Origin: a virus
Length of the DNA stretch: 64,000 nt
Reading direction: 5' to 3' (one strand)
Virus record (IMG/VR): IMGVR_UViG_3300047170_000049
Location: 95,289-159,288 of that record
Part shown: piece after piece, positions 40,206-48,030 of the stretch
Layout of the letters: each line of letters starts with the position of its first letter
Position numbering within the stretch: the stretch's first letter is position 1
Translations under genes and position numbers: made by a program
The notes under the pieces: generated by a model
What the model was told of the DNA's origin: nothing
Databases searched by the model: none
What the model saw: only the letters and a program-made list of their open reading frames with translations

Positions 40206-40512
40206 GCTTTACAACTTCTTAGTAAACACCTACGGCCTTTCCAAAGAGAAGGTCATGGAACACTTTGAAGCCCGTATTGAAGCTATCATTGAGAAATCTA
40301 TCCGTTCTAAAATTGATTCAGGCTATGTGCAAGATGCCATTCTCAATAAGATTGCTGCCATTTTTAAAGAAGGTGGGGATTCTAACCGCTCACCTTGGTA
40401 TCACAAGAAGACGTTTGATGACTTCCTTAAGCACACCGTGGAAGACGTAATTAAGAAGCACATTGAAGAAAAATATGAGTTTGCGGTTAAAACCAAGAAG
40501 GATAATGTATGA
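40189..40512 (+). CDS. Hypothetical protein, 107 aa
   Basis: Not recognised. The product is helical and basic (EKVMEHFEARIEAIIEKSIR; FDDFLKHTVEDVIKKHIEEK). It overlaps the genes on both sides by 17 and 4 nt. Confidence 0.55.
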   Translation: MAKNYKLYNFLVNTYGLSKEKVMEHFEARIEAIIEKSIRSKIDSGYVQDAILNKIAAIFKEGGDSNRSPWYHKKTFDDFLKHTVEDVIKKHIEEKYEFAVKTKKDNV

Positions 40513-40916
40513 AAAATAAAGCCAATCCAGGTACCAATCCATTTTTCTCTTTCATCTTAACACTGATGTTCTTTTCTAATATATTTTTACTCATAGGATA
40601 TCTGCAATTATCTTCAGAGGTTAAGCATTTGGAATTCGTTCAAGTGTCCATGTCGTCGTCTAAAGACGACAAGTCAGAACCACCGCAATCACCCGTACCA
40701 TTGTTTAAGACCTACCGTTTTAAATTTGGTCAAAAAGTACAAGTGGTTGGCTCTGGAAGTATTTTTGAGGCGTGCAAAGGGCGCATCACGGGTGTTCTTA
40801 ATTACTACGATACGGATGCACCAATATATCAACTTGACTTATACTCTTGTCCAAATGCCCCTAAAACCCTCCATGGTATTAGGTCAGGTGAAGAGTTCTT
40901 ACTTGAGGTTAATTGA
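40509..40916 (+). CDS. Membrane-anchored SH3-like protein, 135 aa
   Basis: One hydrophobic helix (FFSFILTLMFFSNIFLLIGY) serves as anchor. A Ser/Asp-rich spacer follows, then a small beta domain RFKFGQKVQVVGSGS with CKGRITGVLNYYD and YQLDLYSCPN. This domain is paralogous to the one in the gene at 41430, and to the KxGD module of the mini-proteins. The domain probably faces the periplasm, and its cysteines could pair. The function is unknown. Confidence 0.6.
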   Translation: MKNKANPGTNPFFSFILTLMFFSNIFLLIGYLQLSSEVKHLEFVQVSMSSSKDDKSEPPQSPVPLFKTYRFKFGQKVQVVGSGSIFEACKGRITGVLNYYDTDAPIYQLDLYSCPNAPKTLHGIRSGEEFLLEVN

Positions 40917-41194
40917 TGAAAAAGCTTTATGACAAAAAAGATAGAGAAATAAAAGAGTTTGATTTGATAAAGGTCTACCATTTTACTGACCGTCGTAACC
41001 GCAAGCGTTATATGTATAAATGGGTCAAAAGGGCCACGGCGGGTAAGTTAGAGGGCTGGGCTGCGTTTCATTTGAGCCACGACAATGGATTCTTTTGGCT
41101 AGCGGCTATTGCAGAAAACAATGGGGTCTTGCCTGATGTTGAAATTATTCAGCGCGGATGCAAAGACCAAACAGAAGATGACAGAAATATTTAA
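40916..41194 (+). CDS. Hypothetical protein, 92 aa
   Basis: The ATG overlaps the previous TGA (TGATG). The product is basic and aromatic (VYHFTDRRNRKRYMYKWVKR, then a Trp/Phe-rich stretch), reminiscent of a small beta domain. Not recognised. Confidence 0.5.
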   Translation: MKKLYDKKDREIKEFDLIKVYHFTDRRNRKRYMYKWVKRATAGKLEGWAAFHLSHDNGFFWLAAIAENNGVLPDVEIIQRGCKDQTEDDRNI

Positions 41195-41210
41195 GAATTT
41201 ACTCAACTTT

Positions 41211-41220
41211 GTGATATAGA
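41211..41220 (+). promoter_or_regulatory. Putative promoter, GTGATATA class, with very short leader
   Basis: GTGATATAGA ends 6 nt before the ATG at 41227, so transcription starting about 7 nt after the -10 would give a message that is leaderless or nearly so. No ribosome site fits between them other than a weak AGAGG overlapping the promoter. Confidence 0.45.
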
Positions 41221-41226
41221 GGTCTT

Positions 41227-41433
41227 ATGAATACTATCAAAATAGTCATTTTTACCTTAGCTCTAATTGGAACGCTTTTCACCATGAAAACGCTTCACCA
41301 AAGGGCTGAGAGGGCTAAAGTTTTGAACGAGGCAAAGGCTTGCGTAGAAATCCAAATCCAGTTTTGTAAGATGCTGGAAGAACCTAGATGGTGTGACTTT
41401 GATAACATCATCAGCATGTGTAGCCAACAATGA
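41227..41433 (+). CDS. Small exported or membrane protein, 68 aa
   Basis: The N-terminal hydrophobic helix (IVIFTLALIGTLFTM) is an uncleaved anchor or signal. The remainder has four cysteines (KACVEIQIQFCKML, RWCDF, SMCSQ), probably disulfide-bonded outside the cytoplasm. Coupled to the next gene by a 4-nt overlap. Confidence 0.55.
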   Translation: MNTIKIVIFTLALIGTLFTMKTLHQRAERAKVLNEAKACVEIQIQFCKMLEEPRWCDFDNIISMCSQQ

Positions 41434-41705
41434 AGATAGACTTTCTTTACGCATTTGTCGCGGGTTGTTTTTGTACAGCATTCTTGGGATGCTTGAGCTT
41501 CTCAAGTGCGTTGCCTCAGTTTCATTACGGTGACCGCGTGAGCTTCACCCACCGTGACCCATTTTACGTTAAATGTACGGGTGTGATTTACAGTCACAAC
41601 CATTCCGACACTTACCAACTTACAGATGTTCAATGCAATGGCAAGTCAGTAGATGGAAGTTACTTCATTGATTCTGCCAAAGCTTTAAAGAAGGTAATGC
41701 AATGA
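41430..41705 (+). CDS. Membrane-anchored SH3-like protein, 91 aa
   Basis: The hydrophobic helix FLYAFVAGCFCTAFLGCLSF is followed by FHYGDRVSFTHRDPFYVKCT with GVIYSHNHSDTYQLTDVQC. It is parallel to the gene at 40509 (same order of KxGD-like start, CxG, YQL and a final Cys). Probably a recent duplicate kept in the same operon. The function is unknown. Confidence 0.55.
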   Translation: MKIDFLYAFVAGCFCTAFLGCLSFSSALPQFHYGDRVSFTHRDPFYVKCTGVIYSHNHSDTYQLTDVQCNGKSVDGSYFIDSAKALKKVMQ

Positions 41706-41917
41706 CCTACGCCCTTTACGACACTGAAACAGAAGCCTATTTAAAACGGTTCAACGTGTATAGCGATGCGCTTCTCTATATGGCTGAAAACAAAGATGAA
41801 ATTCTTAAGTTTGAATCTAACGAAGCGGCCACTGAACACCTAGCCTTATTAAAGGCTTTTCATAAGAAGCACGATAAATCATGGATGGTGGATACTTTTG
41901 AGGTTCGCGAGGTCTAA
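41702..41917 (+). CDS. Hypothetical protein, 71 aa
   Basis: Not recognised. A small, mainly helical protein (YSDALLYMAENKDEIL; AATEHLALLKAFHKKHDK). It overlaps the upstream gene by 4 nt and ends one base before the IscA-like gene. Confidence 0.5.
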   Translation: MTYALYDTETEAYLKRFNVYSDALLYMAENKDEILKFESNEAATEHLALLKAFHKKHDKSWMVDTFEVREV

Positions 41918-42241
41918 ATGATTAACGTAACCGAGGATGCAATACGACAAATTGAATACTTGATGCGTTCAGAAGGGAAGACTGATTGGTCCCTTAGAGT
42001 AGCGTGTCAGGCAGGCGGCTGCAGTGGATATATGTACAAGCTTTCTTTTGCAGAGCTTCCCAATGAAGATGACCACATATTTATTAACGAAGGTGGTCTT
42101 AGCATCTTTGTAGATAAGAAGAGCCTTAAGCTTTTAGAGGGCGTTGTCCTTGACTATACCGATGGTCTCGATGGCGCTGGCTTTGAGTTTCAAAACCCAA
42201 ATGCAACCCAAAGCTGTGGTTGCGGAAAGAGTTTCAGATGA
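41918..42241 (+). CDS. A-type iron-sulfur cluster carrier (IscA/ErpA/HesB-like)
   Basis: 107 aa, the usual length. The three conserved cysteines are present: Cys35 in AGGCSGYMY and the C-terminal CGC (Cys100, Cys102) in QSCGCGK. TDGLDGAGFEFQNPNA matches the family's conserved strand region. It would carry Fe-S clusters to target proteins. Such genes are known in cyanophages and other large phages, perhaps to feed a phage or host Fe-S enzyme; no obvious Fe-S client is seen here. Confidence 0.9.
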   Translation: MINVTEDAIRQIEYLMRSEGKTDWSLRVACQAGGCSGYMYKLSFAELPNEDDHIFINEGGLSIFVDKKSLKLLEGVVLDYTDGLDGAGFEFQNPNATQSCGCGKSFR

Positions 42242-42627
42242 CACGTCAAACAAGCATTGATGCCTATAATTTAATAGTGGCAAGCGGTTCAATTACTGGT
42301 CGTAGATTAGAGGTTTATAACATTATTTATAACGGCGGTTCTCTTACTGCCGCTGAAATTGGCAAAGCCATGGGTTCTTATACCACGGCATTACATACAG
42401 CAATTAGAAACATACACGCTAGATTAACCGAATTGCGAGATATGGGTGCAATTTACGAAAAATCATTGAGAGTTTGTACCGTAACTGGAAAGACAGTAAT
42501 TGAATGGGCCATAACTGGCGATATGCCACAAAAGCTTCCTAAAAGAAAAACTAAAACTCAAATAATAAATGAACTTACTGCGAAAGTATTGGCGTTAGAA
42601 ACTAAGTTAAATAGCCTAGGTGCTTAA
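42238..42627 (+). CDS. Winged-helix-like protein, 129 aa
   Basis: The ATG at 42238 overlaps the IscA-like stop. RLEVYNIIYNGGSLTAAEIG with a following helix and RLTELRDMGAIYEK is a winged helix-turn-helix layout seen in many phage proteins. A VTGKTVIEW strand and a coiled-coil C-terminus follow. It may bind DNA as a regulator; the target is unknown. Confidence 0.6.
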   Translation: MTRQTSIDAYNLIVASGSITGRRLEVYNIIYNGGSLTAAEIGKAMGSYTTALHTAIRNIHARLTELRDMGAIYEKSLRVCTVTGKTVIEWAITGDMPQKLPKRKTKTQIINELTAKVLALETKLNSLGA

Positions 42628-43166
42628 TGGGCAAAATTAAAGATTTAACGGTGGACTCTCATGACGTTGCAGACGCAATTCGTGATGCCTTCAACTTTGG
42701 CAATAGATACTCACGCTCTGACCGTTCTGGTCCTGGGCCTTACACATTAAAACCTGGTGAAGAAAAACTTAAATACGACGAAGGCGCTATTCTCTGTATT
42801 AAACACTATGACGAAGAACAGTTTGTTCAAATCGGCAATGAGTATATGTACAGCGGTAGCCACAAGACAATTCAATACCGCGCATGGTCTTTTAAAACCC
42901 AATGCTGGGAATGGATTTGCTTGAATGATGAAGATATTGTTTCAAGTACAGATGTGAGACTTGCCACGCCCGATGAAGCTAACTTAGTTAAGAATTTATT
43001 TGAGCCAAGGCCAGAAGCTAAAGGCGTAATTACCTTAAACGATAGCTCAGGTTTTATGGATGGAATGGAAGTGACGGTTACTGGCCTCAATGGAGTAATT
43101 GAAGCTACGGTAAAGCTTGAAGGCAGTTCTGTTGAATTTATTCCGATTGATATTAAGATTACTTAA
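42627..43166 (+). CDS. Larger member of the mini-protein family, 179 aa
   Basis: The middle (LKYDEGAILCIKHYDEEQFV) is like the KxGD module. RLATPDEANLVKNLFE is an internal copy of the shared helix at about 109-124, here followed by a further 60-residue beta-rich domain (GMEVTVTGLNGVIEATVKLE). It is the last plus-strand gene before the convergent tail operon; its stop overlaps the opposite gene by 8 nt. Confidence 0.55.
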   Translation: MGKIKDLTVDSHDVADAIRDAFNFGNRYSRSDRSGPGPYTLKPGEEKLKYDEGAILCIKHYDEEQFVQIGNEYMYSGSHKTIQYRAWSFKTQCWEWICLNDEDIVSSTDVRLATPDEANLVKNLFEPRPEAKGVITLNDSSGFMDGMEVTVTGLNGVIEATVKLEGSSVEFIPIDIKIT

Positions 43167-43329
43167 CTAGCTTAAGATGTCTTCGACGGTGCAATTTCTT
43201 TGCACGCTTGACGTGTTGTCTAGACCACATACCCATCATCAAACCGATACCAACTAAAGTACCGACAATGATTGTACCATAGATAATGGCCAGAACCGTG
43301 TATGCGAATGAATTAGGTATCGTAGGCAT
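43159..43329 (-). CDS. Small membrane protein next to the lysin, holin candidate, 56 aa
   Basis: The ATG at 43329 is preferred because an open extension upstream lies within the lysin gene and lacks a start with a ribosome site. One long hydrophobic stretch (FAYTVLAIIYGTIIVGTLVG and following residues) is followed by a strongly basic tail (KRAKKLHRRRHLKLVK). A single-span membrane protein with a charged end placed right after a cell-wall peptidase gene fits a holin or holin regulator, but this is context only. Confidence 0.5.
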   Translation of the reverse strand: MPTIPNSFAYTVLAIIYGTIIVGTLVGIGLMMGMWSRQHVKRAKKLHRRRHLKLVK

Positions 43330-43759
43330 GGTCGTATTGTCCGTCCCAGTTTGAAGGTGCAGGTGCAGGGGAAGAGTTAGGCACGAAGATGCGATGACCT
43401 GACTTAGGCCCACCTAACTGAAAGTGTACCCATGTTGGAGTCCAGCGCCTATCTTCGCAGTAAATATTTAGGGATTGTAAAAGTTCAAGATTATTAATAA
43501 CCCAAGTCCACAAATCCCCGCTGGTATCGGATATGTCACAAGCAAGCCCTTCCATGTGTTTAGAGCCTGGTGCGCCACCAGCGGCAGCATTGACTGCAGG
43601 TGGACGCCAACCGCTGTTCACGGTCATGGGGTTACCCCACGCGGTTCTTATTTGGTTTAAAGGCACAAGTAGGCTATCGAGATTATCACTAATCTCTTGC
43701 GTATAATCGCTAGCGTAACTTTGGTCTCTTCCCATTAAGAGTTCGGCTTTGGAAATCAT
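43313..43759 (-). CDS. M15-type peptidase, probable endolysin
   Basis: 148 aa. VNSGWRPPAVN, then GSKHMEGLACDISD (His68, Asp75) and TWVHFQLG (His near 112) give the zinc site of the M15/VanY-type D,D- or L-Ala-D-Glu peptidases used as phage lysins. The domain ends in a short Pro/Ser tail. No signal peptide is seen, so it needs a holin, possibly the next gene. It is the last-but-one gene of the tail operon, coupled to the collar gene by a shared base. Confidence 0.82.
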   Translation of the reverse strand: MISKAELLMGRDQSYASDYTQEISDNLDSLLVPLNQIRTAWGNPMTVNSGWRPPAVNAAAGGAPGSKHMEGLACDISDTSGDLWTWVINNLELLQSLNIYCEDRRWTPTWVHFQLGGPKSGHRIFVPNSSPAPAPSNWDGQYDHAYDT

Positions 43760-44190
43760 TAGTTAATACGAATAAAGAAGTTAATGACAGTTGACTTAGC
43801 GTTTGTTTCACCAGCACCAGCATAGTCAGTAGTGTTATAACCAGGTGATGTGTTAACACCTGCAGAACTACCACCAGCGCCACCAGCTACGTCACGAAAT
43901 TGAGTTGTGAACAATGGGTGATAATGGCTTGCGAATTGGTCGGCTTCATATGTACCGAGTGGCATATCACCATAAGAGTCTTTACCAGCGGCGTTGTCTT
44001 TCATACGAGAGACTGTTGCACGCATATCAGGCAATGTGGTTGAACCAAATAAAATAGCGAAAGCAGAGCCTGTGACATCACGTCCGTCGGCCAGTACCCA
44101 ATTCGTGCCATAAATAGCTTGGAATTGAGCTTCAGTTAAGAATGCCTCTTTCTTTTCGCCAATAATAGAACCGTAACTTGTTTGTGCCAT
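43759..44190 (-). CDS. Tail-collar-domain protein, 143 aa
   Basis: NWVLADGRDVTGSAFAILFG and LPDMRATVSRMKDN form a phage tail collar-like domain. LGTYEADQFASHYHP and TNAKSTVINFFIRIN make up the C-terminal head. It is closely paralogous to the last 140 residues of the protein at 44656, as if that C-terminal domain had been copied as a separate gene. Probable distal tail-fibre or receptor-contact component. Confidence 0.75.
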   Translation of the reverse strand: MAQTSYGSIIGEKKEAFLTEAQFQAIYGTNWVLADGRDVTGSAFAILFGSTTLPDMRATVSRMKDNAAGKDSYGDMPLGTYEADQFASHYHPLFTTQFRDVAGGAGGSSAGVNTSPGYNTTDYAGAGETNAKSTVINFFIRIN

Positions 44191-44192
44191 AA

Positions 44193-44654
44193 TTACCTCT
44201 TAACCGCGTACAATCTTACATACGAATATTCATTGTTATTTGTAGAAGAGTTGTTATTTTGCACGGCTGTAGTGTAGACATGCGTGCCAGCGGTTGGTGT
44301 ATCAATAAATCTAAATGAATTAAGTGGTGGTGCCATCTGTCTAGCCGAACCACTGATATCAACCATCGACCACGGTTGTGTGGATATTGCAACACCGTCA
44401 CGATAGAATATAACCGAACTGTTTAAAGCGTTCGTATTACTTCTACCATCAGAGTTGACAAGACCGCCTGGATTATTTTGGTCATCTGATAATCCAATTT
44501 CTACTGGGCTACCATCACAAATCACACTAACTTGGATTGGATTTACTCCACCAGAGTCTAGCATTATGGATGTGCCAGGAGGTACTTGGATTCCCAAGCC
44601 CGTGGTTAATGAGAATATTGTTTTTTCCTTATGTACGCCTGCTATTGATGCCAT
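44193..44654 (-). CDS. Predicted tail-associated protein, 153 aa
   Basis: Not recognised by motif. The protein is beta-rich with no catalytic signature (IFSLTTGLGIQVPPGTSIML; SFRFIDTPTAGTHVYTTAVQ). TPTAGTHVYTT resembles the PPLGTNVYTM segment of the 869-aa fibre protein. It lies between two collar proteins in the fibre operon, so a virion role is likely. Confidence 0.6.
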   Translation of the reverse strand: MASIAGVHKEKTIFSLTTGLGIQVPPGTSIMLDSGGVNPIQVSVICDGSPVEIGLSDDQNNPGGLVNSDGRSNTNALNSSVIFYRDGVAISTQPWSMVDISGSARQMAPPLNSFRFIDTPTAGTHVYTTAVQNNNSSTNNNEYSYVRLYAVKR

Positions 44655-44655
44655 A

Positions 44656-45426
44656 TTAGTTAATCCTGATAAAGAAGTTCATGACAGTTGACTTAGCGTT
44701 TGTTTCAGTACCGCCTGCATAGTCTGACTGAATCGTGCCAATTCGACCACTAGCGAAAGCCGCTGATGTTCCAGGGTTTGTATTGTTAACGTTTGGAACG
44801 CCGTGGTTGTGGCTTGCGAATTGGTCAGGTTGATACGTCCCTAAAGCTTGGTCACCATGAGGGTCTAAGCCCTTTCCATTGTCTTTCATACGAGGAACTG
44901 TACCGCGCATATCAGGCAATAGATTAGAACCAAATAGAGTTGCGAACGCAGACCCAGTAACATCTCTACCGTCACATAATACCCAGTTTAATCCAGCTTG
45001 TGCTTGGAATTGAGATTCAGTTAAGAATGCAGATTTTGTTTCACCTATAATAGTGTTTTGATTAATCTGCGCTTGGAGGTTAGAAAGGTTAGGGCTAATC
45101 TCCGTGGCCACGCCAAGGTTTAAAGCCAAGATGGGCATTACGGCTGCAGGGGTTAAGGTTAGTGTGATAGTTGAAGAAGACCCGTAACCGTTTATGTTCG
45201 TAAATTCATAATCATCTGGCTCATTCAAAAGAATGCCGTTGATGTATAAAAAGAAGTTAGTCTTGTTTGATTGGTCTACACTGAATGGTAACATGATATT
45301 GACGTTGCCAATACCAGTCTCACCAGGGAATCGGTTGGTTACGATTTGACGTAAAGGCAAACGAATGTCAGAATTCGTGGGCTGTTTTACGTTTGCGTAG
45401 TCATTTAACTGATTTAATTTTGCCAT
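44656..45426 (-). CDS. Tail fibre or collar protein, 256 aa
   Basis: The N-terminal 110 residues are a shaft-like beta domain (FFLYINGILLNEPDDYEFTN). The C-terminal collar domain has NWVLCDGRDVTGSAFATLFG, LPDMRGTVPRMKDNG, DQFASHNHG and NAKSTVMNFFIRIN, nearly the same as the protein at 43759. Probably a fibre tip or collar. Confidence 0.75.
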   Translation of the reverse strand: MAKLNQLNDYANVKQPTNSDIRLPLRQIVTNRFPGETGIGNVNIMLPFSVDQSNKTNFFLYINGILLNEPDDYEFTNINGYGSSSTITLTLTPAAVMPILALNLGVATEISPNLSNLQAQINQNTIIGETKSAFLTESQFQAQAGLNWVLCDGRDVTGSAFATLFGSNLLPDMRGTVPRMKDNGKGLDPHGDQALGTYQPDQFASHNHGVPNVNNTNPGTSAAFASGRIGTIQSDYAGGTETNAKSTVMNFFIRIN

Positions 45427-45435
45427 ATTTGCCTC

Positions 45436-48018
45436 TTAAAAATCTGACTCTGCAGTCCATTGGAATTCTATAGCTTCACTTGCGTTTGCACTTGGAACGT
45501 CACAACGGTTAAAACCGCTCTTACTGAAAAACCCGATAGTAGCGGCTCCGCTACCACCGTTATTTTGATTGTAGGCTTGGTTGATTGTGCCAGTGATGGA
45601 ATTATAAGGCGTCATAACTGGAGTGTTAGCCTTATATTGCTTAAAGGGCACTATTCCTAAACCAACTAGAGTAGTTGAAGACCTAATTCTGAATTCGGCA
45701 GCGCCGTTCTCGGTTATAGACCCAGGAATGGTATCTAATTCATAGCTCTTTTCATAATATCTTAAGCATCGAGCAATATGTTCGTCGCTTGACTGTCTAC
45801 GATAAGGTAGGAGTGATGCGCCGAAGTTTGCTTGCATTCCAGTTAACTCAAGTAAGTTACCAGGTGCTTGTGATGCGGTTGAGTGAACGAAGAACACTAA
45901 GTTCTGGCAGCCTTCGCCTACAATCGCAGTTACTTCACCGTAACTGAATGTAGAATTTAAAGTCATCGTGGCGGTGCCGTAAACCGTGTAGTTGGTAGCG
46001 AATGTGGGACTTGAAGCCCATGAGCTTACTAAGTTTGTAGTAGGAGCATCAGCGGTTCCTTCCCAACCTAATACCGTAATACGAATTTGATTTACGGTAG
46101 AATTGGAAGATTTAGCACTAACACCAAAAGTTATTAATTGCCCTTGTAGAGCAACGCTTTCACTAGCTTCTTTAAATTGAGCGTGTCCAAAGAAACCAGC
46201 CGAGGTAGCAACGTTACTTTGCATAGCCGTGTAAAAACCTGGAGCATTAGCTGCAACACGCTTAACAGTAACACCTGCAGAAGAGCATTGAAGCTTCCAG
46301 CGGTCTGCACCGTACACATTATTAGTTACGATTGTCCCGTTAACTGGGTCAATACGTTGCATGAGATACCCTTCTGGGTTATCCACTAAGTTAAGATTAG
46401 CGTTGGCTTGGATTTGAGCAATGTTTGTAGTGTTCTGGTCGCTTGAATCAATAACACCAACGCGTTGTAGAATCTTTAGGGACTTATTAAGACCAGAGTA
46501 GTCTGAGTCCAATAAGATTCTGTGAGCATCTACTTCTTGATATGAAGCGAATGGGGTAGTGGTAGCGTCTACGAAACGGTCGATAATTTGACCATCAATA
46601 TAAACGTCCAATTGACCTTGAGCTAATCCAGGATTAAGTCCAACACTGTAGACGAACCCGTTTGTTAGAGTGACTAAGGTTTTTCCACCTAACACTGAAA
46701 GGGTACAATTTTGTTGCGTACCGCTTGAGTTTAAGTTGGCATAAGCTTGATTAAGGAGTTCGCCTTGTTCTTCGCCAGCTTCTTTATGGAAGTAGGCTTT
46801 GTAATTTAATACGTTACAAAAGCCACTACCTGAAGTTGCGTTAGAGAAGAAGCGAATATACATATTCGTGCCTGATGTAGGCAGAATGGTCGAAAAGAGT
46901 TCGTCGGTTAGATTTTGTGGACGCTCTTGAACGATTGAATAATTCGTTCCATCACTTGAGGCAGTGAATGCCACGTTAGGTATAACACCTAAAGACTGTT
47001 CGGCGTTATTTAAAACGTTGTTATCAGTGTAAGCCACTAATACTTCAGAAATAGTTCCAGGTAAAGCCGCTGAAATGGCAAGTTCACCAGTTGGAGCGAA
47101 GTTATTAATGTCTCGTGTGTAAAGAACTTGAGATACGGTACAAGGTGAAGCCGAAGGGTCTACGCTAAATGCAGACTCTAAGGTGTATGATGTTTGTGAG
47201 TTTAAGGTAGAAATCCTACGAGCTTCTGAGCCTACGCGAACGATGTCACCTAATGAAACCGTGTACGAAGGTGCGGCACTCAAGGTGACGTTAATGCCAG
47301 TACCAGTTAAGGTCTTGCTTGCGTCATATGTGAGCTTCCATAAACGGTGAACGACCGAGTAATTGCTTGGTTGAGTGAACCCAGAGTTAGTATTAACTGG
47401 ATTATTAGTTCCAGGAAGGTTAAAGAAACCATCTTGAAAGTCAGCTAAGAATGTAAGGTCAGTTAAATCATCGCCTGTGAGTGATGTTTCTGGAGCACCA
47501 GTTGCACCTAAGCGAACCGTTTGACCAGCGTTAACGGCAGAACCGTCTAAGAAATATAAGCGTGAAGTACCGTCGGTCGCATCTCTACGTTTAGCTATTA
47601 AGAATACTTCGTAGTTAGGAGCTACAACGGCAGGAAGTGTAGTTTGATTATCTAATACTACTGCAGTTGCTGCAGTGCGATTGATAATGGCATAAATCAT
47701 GTCGCCATCAGCATTAACATTGAAGGGACCAGGACCTAAGTCGATAAGGGTAGGTGCTCCACCAGCAATCTTGGAGTTGATTTCGATTTTTAAATCTTCG
47801 GTCATCGTAAGCTGTGAGCCGTCGTATGTTAAGAGACCACCTTGAGTAAGGAATAAGTTCCTATCCTCATAACGTTTAGCTATCAAAGCATCAGCATCGG
47901 TGAGAGTAGACTGTAAAGACTCTCTTACGTCATTACCTATAAATGGTAATACGCTTTCGACCGCAACTTCACTTGCTTGTGGATTACCTAAATTGTTTGA
48001 AATATCTGTTGGTGCCAT
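45436..48018 (-). CDS. Tail fibre protein, 860 aa
   Basis: Long beta-rich structural protein. The N-terminal 70 residues carry charged helices (LQSTLTDADALIAKRYEDRN). Later repeats are of virion type. Near the C-terminus CLRYYEKSYELDTIPG is the CxRYYxKSY-like motif common in tail-fibre receptor-binding domains. A galactose-binding-like region (LVDNPEGYLMQRIDPVN) lies upstream of it. Likely part of the adsorption apparatus. Confidence 0.75.
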   Translation of the reverse strand: MAPTDISNNLGNPQASEVAVESVLPFIGNDVRESLQSTLTDADALIAKRYEDRNLFLTQGGLLTYDGSQLTMTEDLKIEINSKIAGGAPTLIDLGPGPFNVNADGDMIYAIINRTAATAVVLDNQTTLPAVVAPNYEVFLIAKRRDATDGTSRLYFLDGSAVNAGQTVRLGATGAPETSLTGDDLTDLTFLADFQDGFFNLPGTNNPVNTNSGFTQPSNYSVVHRLWKLTYDASKTLTGTGINVTLSAAPSYTVSLGDIVRVGSEARRISTLNSQTSYTLESAFSVDPSASPCTVSQVLYTRDINNFAPTGELAISAALPGTISEVLVAYTDNNVLNNAEQSLGVIPNVAFTASSDGTNYSIVQERPQNLTDELFSTILPTSGTNMYIRFFSNATSGSGFCNVLNYKAYFHKEAGEEQGELLNQAYANLNSSGTQQNCTLSVLGGKTLVTLTNGFVYSVGLNPGLAQGQLDVYIDGQIIDRFVDATTTPFASYQEVDAHRILLDSDYSGLNKSLKILQRVGVIDSSDQNTTNIAQIQANANLNLVDNPEGYLMQRIDPVNGTIVTNNVYGADRWKLQCSSAGVTVKRVAANAPGFYTAMQSNVATSAGFFGHAQFKEASESVALQGQLITFGVSAKSSNSTVNQIRITVLGWEGTADAPTTNLVSSWASSPTFATNYTVYGTATMTLNSTFSYGEVTAIVGEGCQNLVFFVHSTASQAPGNLLELTGMQANFGASLLPYRRQSSDEHIARCLRYYEKSYELDTIPGSITENGAAEFRIRSSTTLVGLGIVPFKQYKANTPVMTPYNSITGTINQAYNQNNGGSGAATIGFFSKSGFNRCDVPSANASEAIEFQWTAESDF

Positions 48019-48030
48019 TTATGCCTCTTT

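Noticed and set aside
43155-43180. Bidirectional terminator between the convergent operons
   Set aside because: CTTAACTAGCTTAAG is a short near-palindrome, but there is no GC-rich stem with T-run on either side.
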